A stretch of 64,000 nucleotides of DNA from Bacteroidota bacterium. GTDB lineage: Bacteria > Bacteroidota > Bacteroidia > Chitinophagales > LD1. Within the stretch, counting starts at the first letter, position 1; the number at the start of each line of letters is the position of its first letter. The notes below the pieces were generated by a model. It saw only the letters and a list, made by a program, of their open reading frames with translations, had not been told where the DNA came from and ran no database searches. This document shows positions 37,482 to 45,039 of the stretch, one piece after another. The stretch lies in contig JADKJG010000006.1 in the NCBI GenBank assembly GCA_016722375.1, positions 1-64,000 on the forward strand. The letters are read 5' to 3'. The translations under genes and the position numbers were made by a program.

Positions 37482-38120
37482 ATGAAAGAATCAATAGAAC
37501 CCCAAAGAAAGCTGAACCCAGACTATGATATGGTTCACCATCCCTATAAAATTGTCCAGATGTTCGAGGAGGAATTAGCCAATTACTGTGGATCCAAATA
37601 TGCGGTGGCGGTTGATTCTTGTACGAATGCCCTTTTCCTGAGTTGCAAATATTTGAAGGTGGGCGAAGTGACCATTCCTCGAAGAACTTACTTGTCGGTA
37701 CCTCAAAGCATTATTCATGCCGGAGGCAAAGTGGGCTTCAGGGACGAAGCCTGGAAAGGGCAGTACCGGTTAGAGCCTTACCCCATCATTGATTCGGCTT
37801 TGCGCTTTACTTCCGGCATGTATATTAAAGGTACTTTTATGTGCCTGTCGTTTCATTATAAGAAGCACATCCCCATTGGAAAGGGCGGCGCTATTTTGAC
37901 CGACGACTTGGATGCGGTAGCTTGGTTTAAGAAAGCGAGATATGAAGGGCGCAGTCAGTTAAGTTACTGGAGCGACGACATAAAAGAGTTGGGATGGAAT
38001 ATGTACATGACTCCTGCCGAAGCAGCAGTTGGGTTATCGTTGATGCAAAATGTCAGTATGTTTCAAGAAGACTCAGAAAATAATGGCTACAGAAATCTGG
38101 ATGAGTTTTTGCATTTCTGA
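37482..38120 (+). CDS. Short DegT/DnrJ/EryC1/StrS-family aminotransferase
   Basis: PLP-dependent sugar aminotransferase fold, 212 residues instead of the usual 360-400. Present are the N-terminal EEELANYCGSKYAVAVDSCTNALFLS (quoted in part: the PLP-phosphate-binding Ser/Cys-Thr-Asn loop), VTIPRRTYLSVPQSI, and the PLP-lysine region CLSFHYKKHIPIGKGGAI. The C-terminal half of the normal fold is missing. The end (GYRNLDEFLHF) looks like a natural C-terminus of the compact subfamily rather than a truncation. Likely makes or modifies an amino sugar for a surface glycan, fitting the acyl-transfer operon 1.5 kb downstream. Confidence 0.75.
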   Translation: MKESIEPQRKLNPDYDMVHHPYKIVQMFEEELANYCGSKYAVAVDSCTNALFLSCKYLKVGEVTIPRRTYLSVPQSIIHAGGKVGFRDEAWKGQYRLEPYPIIDSALRFTSGMYIKGTFMCLSFHYKKHIPIGKGGAILTDDLDAVAWFKKARYEGRSQLSYWSDDIKELGWNMYMTPAEAAVGLSLMQNVSMFQEDSENNGYRNLDEFLHF

Positions 38121-38126
38121 GATGGG

Positions 38127-38155
38127 TGCAAAAATTATTAGTCCAATAATTTTTG
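38127..38155 (+). terminator. Terminator after the aminotransferase
   Basis: Inverted repeat GCAAAAATTATT and AATAATTTTTGC with a 5-nt loop, 7 bp past the stop codon. A-T rich, followed by TCATTTTAATG. A plausible but weak intrinsic terminator. Confidence 0.55.
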
Positions 38156-38451
38156 CTCATTTTAATGTTTGATTCAAGGTTGGATGGAGAAGATGTTTTC
38201 TATGGAGCAGAAAAGAAAACCGGAAAGAACGAAGGCGGATTACATAAATAACCGACAGAAATTACTGGTAGACGATGTAGTCAATAATACAATCACTAGG
38301 GATTCATTTAACTTAGGAAAATGCTTTTTAGTGAATTAGCACCGGTAAGAAATCTATGTGGAAGTACATTAGAGAGGTTTGAAAAACAGATGCACAATTG
38401 GGTGTAAACAAGACAGGTTGTGTAGTTGATAGTTAGTGGGATATTTGTGCT
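38156..38451. other. Non-coding flank upstream of the transposase
   Basis: No intact gene. A frame around 38190-38335 reads MEQKRKPERTKADYINNRQ and continues for about 25 more codons before a stop; I do not recognise it. It may be a gene fragment interrupted by insertion of the transposon, or IS left-flank sequence. I could not identify convincing terminal inverted repeats. Confidence 0.35.
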
Positions 38452-39454
38452 ATGGATACAAAACAACTGAGTCTTATGGATAACATTTGGTCATTTTCAA
38501 AACGGAATAAACAATCAAAAGCAGTGATAATGCTTGCTAAGATAGATGCTGTAGTAAACTGGCAGGCCTTGGTCGCCTTGGTGCAGGTAATAGACAAGAG
38601 TAACACTGGTAAAGGGGGGACGCAAACCCTTACCGTTTGAATGGAAAGTAAAAATGTTGTTCCTGCAATATGCTTTCAATTTAAGCGATGAAGAACTAGA
38701 AGATCAGTTGATAGACCGATTGAGTTTTCAAAAATTTGTAGGAATCAGTTTTGCCCAAGAGATACCGGACTTCACCACCCTGTGGCACTTTAAAGAGGCC
38801 TTAGTGAAGCATCAACTGATGGACCGCATATTCTCCGGCATCAACCATCAGTTGGAACTACATGGTTTGATGTTAAAAAAAGGAACGATAGCGGATGCCA
38901 CCATCCTAGAGTCAGCCAACAGGCCATTGAGCAAGAAAAAGCGCGAAGTATTGGCCGTCAAGCCCAGTGTTCAAATAGATACAGATGCCCAAAGCACCGA
39001 AAAGAATGGCAATAAATACTTTGGATACAAAGGACATATAGGAGTGGATGTAGGCAGCAAACTGATACGCAAACGGAAGTTCACCCCTGCCAATGTGCAT
39101 GACAGCCGAGCCTTAGAAGATTTGTTAAGCGGAGATGAAAAAAGTATTTGGGCAGATAAAGCCTATCCTAAAAACCAACACAAAACTATTGCCCGAAAAT
39201 TAGGCATCTACTATGGTATTTTAGATAAGAAGAAACGGGGTGGCAAATTATCGAACAAACAGGAGAAGAGAAACAAACAGAAGTCAAGCGTAAGAGCAGC
39301 GGTAGAACACCCCTTTGCCTTTATGCGAAAGAAGCTAAGAATGGGATTGGCCACCGCAAAGACAAAAATGCGCAATGCGTTACGCTTTGATATGAATTGT
39401 ATTATTTACAACGTGCTTCGAGCAGCGTATTTGATGAAGATAAAGGTGGGGTGA
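38452..39454 (+). mobile_element. IS5-family insertion sequence (boundaries not resolved)
   Basis: The transposase is split into a 62-codon first frame (38452-38640) and a 266-codon second frame (38654-39454). The natural junction reads GKGG in frame 1, then RKPLPFEWKVKMLFLQYAF in frame 2, crossing a six-G run at about 38615-38620. One extra G, or a programmed slip on the G run, explains it. Terminal inverted repeats and target duplication were not found by eye. Confidence 0.8.
38654..39454 (+). CDS. IS5-family transposase, main (catalytic) part
   Basis: DDE transposase. The first Asp lies in GTIADATILES, the second in ADKAYPKN after the long beta-strand region (YFGYKGHIGVD), and the Glu in RAAVEHPFAFMRKKL, the IS5 Y-(2)-R-(3)-E-(6)-K-like context. 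The N-terminal part (LSDEELEDQLIDRLSFQKFVG) is the usual IS5 DUF772-type segment. The upstream helix-turn-helix part is in another frame. If the frame change is not programmed, the element is inactive. Confidence 0.85.
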   Translation: MLFLQYAFNLSDEELEDQLIDRLSFQKFVGISFAQEIPDFTTLWHFKEALVKHQLMDRIFSGINHQLELHGLMLKKGTIADATILESANRPLSKKKREVLAVKPSVQIDTDAQSTEKNGNKYFGYKGHIGVDVGSKLIRKRKFTPANVHDSRALEDLLSGDEKSIWADKAYPKNQHKTIARKLGIYYGILDKKKRGGKLSNKQEKRNKQKSSVRAAVEHPFAFMRKKLRMGLATAKTKMRNALRFDMNCIIYNVLRAAYLMKIKVG

Positions 39455-39677
39455 TGGGAGTCGTCTGTCCCGTTCATAAAAGACGAACGAAAAGGATAAA
39501 AAATCAATGAAAACGGATTCATCAAACCACATAAAAACACTATTCAGCAGTGGTGATGACATCCCAATCCACAAAAAAACCTTTAGCGAATAACAAGTTC
39601 ATCAATAAATGGGTTTTTCAAAGAACTCCATTATATTCGCGGATTATGATTTGTTGAATTAATATAGGCGATAACTG

Positions 39678-40688
39678 ATGAAATCATTTATAAAAGCAGT
39701 AAGCTACTATATACCTGAAAAGAAGTTGACCAATGAAGAATTGGCAGTTCTCTTTCCTGAGTGGAGTGCTGAAGCTATTTTTGAAAAGACGGGTATAAAG
39801 TGGAGAGGGGTCACTGCTGAGGGGGAGTTGTCATCGGATATAGCAGTGAAAGCGGCCGAAAAGGTTTTTGAGTCTTACCCGGAGGATCGCTCTGAAATTG
39901 ATTTTCTGATATTCTGTTCACAGACGCCAGATTATATTTCCCCAAGTACTGCGTGCCTAATACAAGATCGTCTTGGCTTAAAAACAAGTGTTGGCGCTCT
40001 TGATGTAAGTCTGGCTTGCACCGGTTATGTTTATTCTTTAAGTTTAGCAAAGGGTTTAATAGAATCAGGTGTCGCAAAAAATGTTTTACTATTAACTGGT
40101 GAAACCTTAACTAAAGGGATTTATCCAAAAGATAAAAGTATGCGAGTCCTATTCGGTGATGCGGGTACTGCTACATTAATAGGTAGCAGAGAAAATATAG
40201 GAATAGGAAACTTTGTTTTTGGTACAGATGGCAGCAGAGCAGATTGGATGATGATCAAAGCAGGTGGATTTAGAAATCCCATTAAAGAAAACTTTTCTTA
40301 TCCCGAATTGGAAGATGAATTTGGCAATATTTATTCCGACAGGCATGCTCACATGGAAGGACCAAATGTGCTTTCGTTTTCATTGGAAGTTGCCAGTAAG
40401 ACGGTGCGCGAATTATTGGCATTGACATCTAATTCTTTAGATGAGATTGATTATTTCATCTTCCACCAGGCGAATTTATTTCTATTACAAACTCTTCGTA
40501 AGCAAATTAGAATACCGGAGGAAAAGTTTTGTATAAATTTGATGTACACGGGAAATACTGTTTCCAATTCTGTACCGATTGCGCTTTCTGATTCGATTAG
40601 TAAAGGGAACGTAAAAGCAGGAGATAGGGTCATGTTAGTGGCTTTTGGTGTAGGTCTTTCTTGGAGTGCAACGATTATCACAATATAG
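39678..40688 (+). CDS. Beta-ketoacyl-ACP synthase III-like enzyme (first copy)
   Basis: KASIII enzymes condense an acyl-CoA with malonyl-ACP to give a 3-ketoacyl-ACP. The 336 residues contain the triad Cys114 (SLACTGYVYS), His261 (FIFHQAN) and Asn291 (YTGNTVSNS), all intact, plus LFGDAGTATLI and the C-terminal AFGVGLSW. It opens a compact operon whose next genes are an ACP, a second KASIII and a ketoreductase. That context points to a dedicated short acyl-ACP route rather than bulk fatty-acid synthesis. Confidence 0.9.
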   Translation: MKSFIKAVSYYIPEKKLTNEELAVLFPEWSAEAIFEKTGIKWRGVTAEGELSSDIAVKAAEKVFESYPEDRSEIDFLIFCSQTPDYISPSTACLIQDRLGLKTSVGALDVSLACTGYVYSLSLAKGLIESGVAKNVLLLTGETLTKGIYPKDKSMRVLFGDAGTATLIGSRENIGIGNFVFGTDGSRADWMMIKAGGFRNPIKENFSYPELEDEFGNIYSDRHAHMEGPNVLSFSLEVASKTVRELLALTSNSLDEIDYFIFHQANLFLLQTLRKQIRIPEEKFCINLMYTGNTVSNSVPIALSDSISKGNVKAGDRVMLVAFGVGLSWSATIITI

Positions 40689-40691
40689 ATT

Positions 40692-40925
40692 ATGAATGAT
40701 TCTTTAGAAGTATTTTTAGGTAAGTTGGTAAGAGAGTTAGAATTGAAAAACCTGGATGGGTTATCTCCCGATCAGGTATTCCGCGAAATGGAGGAGTGGA
40801 GTTCTATGAAGGCCTTGATGGTTCTTGCTTTTATCAATATTGAGTATGAAAAAAACTATACAGCGCAGCAATTGAGTTCCTGTAAGACTTTTCGCGATGT
40901 ATATAATGCAATCGCTAACAGTTGA
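40692..40925 (+). CDS. Acyl carrier protein-like protein
   Basis: 77 residues with ACP helices. The phosphopantetheine site is EEWSSMKALMVLA: Ser38 sits where most ACPs have the DSL motif (here S-S-M), as in specialised ACPs of glycan clusters that read WDSL. It begins three bases after the upstream KASIII and is followed by a second KASIII. Probably carries the acyl chain made by this operon. The absence of the Asp before the Ser is unusual but the Ser is retained. Confidence 0.8.
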   Translation: MNDSLEVFLGKLVRELELKNLDGLSPDQVFREMEEWSSMKALMVLAFINIEYEKNYTAQQLSSCKTFRDVYNAIANS

Positions 40926-40942
40926 GCCGACAGTAAATCTCC

Positions 40943-41998
40943 ATGGCGCAACTTTCTTTCCATAATGTCCGAATTGCCGGGGTGAGTGCCTGCGTGCCCA
41001 AACAAATAGTCCGCAATGCAGATTATGAATGGATTAGCGAGGAAGAAAGGAGAGAATTAATCAAGGCTACCGGTGTGGTAGAAAGGCGCATAGCACCCTC
41101 GGATGTAACCACCGTTGATTTGTGTTTCGCAGCGGCTCAACAACTGATAGATAAACTTGAGTGGGACAAAGCAGAAGTGGATGCTTTGGTTTTCGTTTCC
41201 CAATCTGGCGACTACCTTGTGCCAGCTAGTTCAATCATCCTTCAAAACAGGCTGGGGCTTTCAAAAGATTGTATGGCGTTTGATGTCGGCTTAGGCTGTT
41301 CCGGTTTCGTATATGGATTGTCGCTGGTCAGTGCTTTGTTGGAAAGCGGGAGTATTAAAAAAGCATTGTTGTTGGCCGGAGACAAATCATCCATATCTGC
41401 TTCGCCAACAGATAAAAGTACCTACCCTTTGTTTGGAGATGCCGGTACCGCTACCGCGCTTCAATATCACTCTACTGCATCGAGTGCGTTTTTCAACTTG
41501 CAAAGTGATGGCAGTGGATTTGAAAATATAATTATTCCTCATGGAGGTGCAAAACATCTGATTGATAAATCCTCTCTGGAAGTGCAAAAGATTGGAAAGG
41601 GGATTGAAAGGCGACCTTTGGATTTAGTAATGAATGGTGCGGATGTTTTCGATTTCGCTCTGCGCGAAGTCATTCCAAACATCCGAAAAACACTGGCATA
41701 TTCATTAACTAGGATGGAGGATATTGATTATTTTGTACTGCATCAGGCAAACCGCTTAATGAATGAAATGCTCCGCAAGATGATGAAAATAAACGAAGAG
41801 AAAGTTCCCTACTCTATTGGCAAATTCGGCAATACCAGTTCTGCTTCTATTCCTTTAACTATGGTCGCCGAGATGAAAAGTGATTTAGAACAAAAACCTT
41901 TGCGATTATTACTCAGCGGTTTTGGGGTAGGATTATCCTGGGGCACCTGTATCTTGCATACCGACAAAATCATCTGCGTTGACCTAATTGAATTATGA
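40943..41998 (+). CDS. Beta-ketoacyl-ACP synthase III-like enzyme (second copy)
   Basis: 351 residues with an intact triad: Cys119 (VGLGCSGFVYG), His267 (FVLHQANRLM) and Asn297 (GKFGNTSSASIP). It shares the fold of the first copy but is only distantly similar, so it is not a recent duplicate. Two different KASIII enzymes around one ACP suggest either sequential chain building or condensation of two acyl units. Ends four bases inside the next gene (ATGA). Confidence 0.9.
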   Translation: MAQLSFHNVRIAGVSACVPKQIVRNADYEWISEEERRELIKATGVVERRIAPSDVTTVDLCFAAAQQLIDKLEWDKAEVDALVFVSQSGDYLVPASSIILQNRLGLSKDCMAFDVGLGCSGFVYGLSLVSALLESGSIKKALLLAGDKSSISASPTDKSTYPLFGDAGTATALQYHSTASSAFFNLQSDGSGFENIIIPHGGAKHLIDKSSLEVQKIGKGIERRPLDLVMNGADVFDFALREVIPNIRKTLAYSLTRMEDIDYFVLHQANRLMNEMLRKMMKINEEKVPYSIGKFGNTSSASIPLTMVAEMKSDLEQKPLRLLLSGFGVGLSWGTCILHTDKIICVDLIEL

Positions 41999-42771
41999 TA
42001 GACAAAACGCCCTTTCATCTCCTCGGGAAAACAATTCTCGTTACCGGTGCTTCAGCCGGAATCGGAGCGCAATGCGCCATCAGTATCGCTGAAATGGGTG
42101 GCAAAGTGGTGATTACGGGAAGAAGTGAAGAAAGACTGAAAGATACTTTCAATAAACTGGAGGGCGAAGGACATGATTCTTTCACCTGTGATTTAACCGA
42201 TGATAACAAGGTAAAAGAGCTCGCGGCTTATGTGCCCCTATTAGATGGTGCGGTTCATTGCGCAGGAATAGTTTCTCCATTTCCGATAAAATATATTAAC
42301 CGAAAGAAAGTGAATGAAACTTTCGACATAAATTTTACTTCCGCAGTCTTGCTCATGTCCGCGCTCCTAAGTGGTAAAAAAGTAAAGCCGCAGGCCTCTA
42401 TAGTTTTTATTTCATCCTTTGCAGGGACGTATCCCTACCGGGGAGGAGCCATGTATGCAGCTAGCAAAGCAGCCTTGGAGAACTATAGTGTAGTATTGGC
42501 ATCGGAATATGCTTCAATTGGATTAAGGGCTAACTGCATTTCACCGGCGCTTATTAAAACCGGAATATTGGAGGAAGCATTTGGGGGAGATAGGGCGGAA
42601 TACAAAAAAATAGTGGAAGCCAGGCACTTGTTAGGTTTTGGAGAAACCGTAGATGTTGCGAATATGGTGGTGTTCTTGCTTTCTCCAGCATCAAGATGGC
42701 TGACGGGACAGAATATTATTCTGGATGGTGGCTATTTATTGGGCTTAGTTTCTAAAATCACAAATGAGTAG
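41995..42771 (+). CDS. Short-chain dehydrogenase/reductase (FabG-like)
   Basis: 258 residues with the NAD(P) motif VTGASAGIG (16-24), NAG-region variant HCAGIVSP, and the catalytic Ser141, Tyr154 and Lys158 (YAASKAALENY). VVITGR with Arg43 suggests NADPH preference. In this operon the natural substrate is a 3-ketoacyl-ACP, reduced to 3-hydroxyacyl-ACP. The C-terminal GQNIILDGGYLLG is typical of FabG-like SDRs. Overlaps the previous gene as ATGA. Confidence 0.9.
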   Translation: MIDKTPFHLLGKTILVTGASAGIGAQCAISIAEMGGKVVITGRSEERLKDTFNKLEGEGHDSFTCDLTDDNKVKELAAYVPLLDGAVHCAGIVSPFPIKYINRKKVNETFDINFTSAVLLMSALLSGKKVKPQASIVFISSFAGTYPYRGGAMYAASKAALENYSVVLASEYASIGLRANCISPALIKTGILEEAFGGDRAEYKKIVEARHLLGFGETVDVANMVVFLLSPASRWLTGQNIILDGGYLLGLVSKITNE

Positions 42772-42777
42772 CAACAG

Positions 42778-43674
42778 GTGACGCATTCTTTTTCTATAGT
42801 AGTACCTGTATATAATTCGTCTGACTCATTATCTGTGCTTTGCGAGAAATCATTTAAAACATTTGTAAATGATGAGGTGGAAATAATACTGGTTGATGAT
42901 GGTAGCAATCAGAGCACATGGGAACAGATAAAGAATCTGAAGATTCAATATAGTGATAAGATAAAAGGCATTCGACTATCAAAAAATTTCGGACAACATA
43001 ATGCAACCCTGTGCGGGATTAATCATGCCACCAAGAAATATATAGTAACCATAGATGATGACCTGCAGTATTTGCCGGAATCCATTCCATTATTGCATCA
43101 AACACTTCTTGAAGGCAATTTTGATGTGGTATATGGTTTGCCGCTGGTTAAAAAGCAAAGCCCAATTAGAATATGGAGCCTTCAGATTCTATATGCAATA
43201 GCGTGGCTGCTGGATGAAAAAGTACCCAAGACTTCTGCCTTTCGCCTCATGAAAAGAGAACTCGCCCATCATTTGAAATCCTATAAGTTATACTATGTGA
43301 TTATTGATGTGGTTCTATCATGGTACAGCACGAAAATTGGTTATTGTGAAGTGCCTCATTATAGCCGAACCGGCAACCGGTCTGGCTATTCCACTTGGCG
43401 CCTGATGAAAATGACCATGAAATCGGTGATTGCCTATTCGGCAATTCCCTACAAGATTTTTATCGGTTCTTTTGTGTTGGCTGGGTTAATATTTTCTTCT
43501 TCTGCACTATACTATTTCATGTCAGGCGAACTATCCATTGAGATATTGGTTGCCATTCTGGCTTTTTTGTCGGTCTTATTTACCTTGGGTTTTGGCTTGT
43601 TGTTTGCTTACTTATATCATATCGCCGGATATATGGGGAATAAGCCTTTATACCTAATAGCTGAAGAGGTCTGA
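42778..43674 (+). CDS. Membrane GT2 glycosyltransferase, ArnC/GtrB-like (polyprenyl-phosphate)
   Basis: 298 residues starting at GTG, six bases after the SDR stop. The GT2 catalytic part has FSIVVPVYNSSDSL, VDDGSNQSTW and the DDDLQ metal motif (93-97) of the polyprenyl-phosphate sugar transferase group (ArnC, GtrB, DPM1). Two C-terminal membrane helices (about 222-245 and 252-282) complete the layout. It would transfer a sugar onto undecaprenyl phosphate at the inner membrane for flipping and later addition to a surface glycan. Stop overlaps next start as TGATG. Confidence 0.88.
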   Translation: MTHSFSIVVPVYNSSDSLSVLCEKSFKTFVNDEVEIILVDDGSNQSTWEQIKNLKIQYSDKIKGIRLSKNFGQHNATLCGINHATKKYIVTIDDDLQYLPESIPLLHQTLLEGNFDVVYGLPLVKKQSPIRIWSLQILYAIAWLLDEKVPKTSAFRLMKRELAHHLKSYKLYYVIIDVVLSWYSTKIGYCEVPHYSRTGNRSGYSTWRLMKMTMKSVIAYSAIPYKIFIGSFVLAGLIFSSSALYYFMSGELSIEILVAILAFLSVLFTLGFGLLFAYLYHIAGYMGNKPLYLIAEEV

Positions 43675-44339
43675 TGATTATTTATCAATACGATTTAGTT
43701 TTTCAGCGGCTCAGGCAGGAGCATATCGAAGAGTTAAGACAGTGGAGGAATGCGGACAAGATCAGAAGCCGCATGGAATACCGGGAATATATAACGCCCG
43801 AAATGCAGCAAGCCTGGTTTCAAAGGGTAAATAATATCGAGCAATATCTTTACTTGATTATGTCGCACAAGGGGAAGCGTATCGGGGAGATTCATGCGAA
43901 GGAACCGACTAATAATCGTTGTGAAGCCGGCATGTTTATTTGGGATGACGAATATGTGGATACGCACTATCCGGTCATTGCTTCGGTCCTGATGTCAGAC
44001 TTGAATTTTTATTTCATGCAAAACTTATTTGTAAACTGTAAAACGCTGAAAACTAATCCTCATGCGATCGCGTACAATAAAAATTTTGGTTTCAAACTTT
44101 GCGATGGGCAGGAGAACATGGAAAACCAGCTATACACGCTTGAAAAAAGGGATTATGAGTCCAACGCTAAGCCTGTCAGAAGAATGCTTAAGAACATCTA
44201 TAAGGATATGGACGACATCATTACCATACAATTAGAACCGGAAGATGAAAAAAATGGAGTGGCGGAGTCTGCAACAAGGTATTATGAGCAGTTTGATGAG
44301 CAAAAATCTCCTGTACGATTTCAACTGATTAAGAAATAA
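43674..44339 (+). CDS. GNAT-family acyltransferase
   Basis: 221 residues of the RimJ/PseH-like GNAT type: LVFQRLRQEHIEELRQWRN at the start, KRIGEIHA, and the acyl-carrier binding and C-terminal AYNKNFGFKLCDG segment. GNAT enzymes move an acyl group from CoA or ACP to an amine. In this operon the likely acceptor is a sugar amine and the donor could be the acyl-ACP made upstream. A charged 50-residue tail beyond the GNAT core is unusual. Confidence 0.75.
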   Translation: MIIYQYDLVFQRLRQEHIEELRQWRNADKIRSRMEYREYITPEMQQAWFQRVNNIEQYLYLIMSHKGKRIGEIHAKEPTNNRCEAGMFIWDDEYVDTHYPVIASVLMSDLNFYFMQNLFVNCKTLKTNPHAIAYNKNFGFKLCDGQENMENQLYTLEKRDYESNAKPVRRMLKNIYKDMDDIITIQLEPEDEKNGVAESATRYYEQFDEQKSPVRFQLIKK

Positions 44340-44362
44340 ATAGCCGTCCATACCCAAACAGA

Positions 44363-44395
44363 AAACTACAAAAGTCTTGGAGACTTTTGTAGTTT
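44363..44395. repeat. 33-bp hairpin repeat H3
   Basis: AAACTACAAAAGTCT, loop TGG, AGACTTTTGTAGTTT: 15-bp perfect stem. It sits 24 bp after the GNAT stop codon and next to tandem array 4, and could serve as the operon terminator. Confidence 0.85.
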
Positions 44396-44449
44396 GCGTT
44401 GACAAATTGTCTGAATATCTTTCCATTTTTGACAGGCGGAATGCTATTC

Positions 44450-44740
44450 GGTACCCATCTCCAGCTATTCGGTACCTGTTAGTAAGAGATAGGTCCCTGT
44501 TCGCAGCTACTCGGTCCCTGTTAGCTAAAGACAGGTCCCTGTTTGCAGCTACTTGGTCCCTGTTAGCCAGAGACAGGTGCCTGTTAGCTGCTATTCGGTC
44601 CCTGTTAGCCAAAGACAGGTCCCTGTTAGTAGCTACTCGGTCCCTGTTAGCTAAAGACAGGTGCCTGTTAGCAAGAGATCGGTACCGAATAGCTGCTATT
44701 CGGTGCCTGTTAGCCAAATACAGGTGTCAAATAGCCCTTA
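44450..44740. repeat. 21-bp tandem array 4 (inverted homologue of array 2)
   Basis: About thirteen units of 21 bp from 44450, starting GGTCCCTGTTAGCTAAAGAC or GGTGCCTGTTAGC. It is the reverse complement of array 2 in sequence and unit alternation. The preceding flank (44405-44440, TGTCTGAATATCTTTCCATT) is the reverse complement of the flank following array 2. Phase is kept throughout. Confidence 0.85.
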
Positions 44741-45039
44741 GGGTGCGCCAGATAGCTTACGATACGCTATAATATGTAGCTCTTAGTCATAAGAGCACAC
44801 GTTTTTGGTGGGATTTACTGCTTTTTCGGCTGCTTATAGCTTCTGACCGGGAATTTTCTCTTAGTCGAAGATGTATTTAAGAGTTTTGACGAAGGCCTCG
44901 CCTCATACATTATATATAGCTCGGATTGCTTGTTGAAAGAAATAGAGCGATTTTCTTGTCTATATTGACTGAAAATTACACTATTTTAATTGAAAACATG
45001 TGTTTTGTCGGTATTAAGCCGTGTTATACCTGTTCGGCT
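44741..45039. other. Gene-free region after array 4
   Basis: No gene or clear structure. A-T rich, without the Bacteroidota promoter pattern. It is the downstream flank of the TMTC-like gene (minus strand) and no terminator hairpin stands out. Confidence 0.4.

Noticed and set aside
37482..38120. Aminotransferase truncated by the downstream IS
   Set aside because: The end resembles a natural C-terminus of a compact subfamily, a hairpin terminator follows 7 bp later, and the transposase starts over 300 bp away.
38156..39677. Exact IS boundaries
   Set aside because: No matching terminal inverted repeats or target-site duplication could be found by eye on the two flanks, so only the transposase extent is reported.
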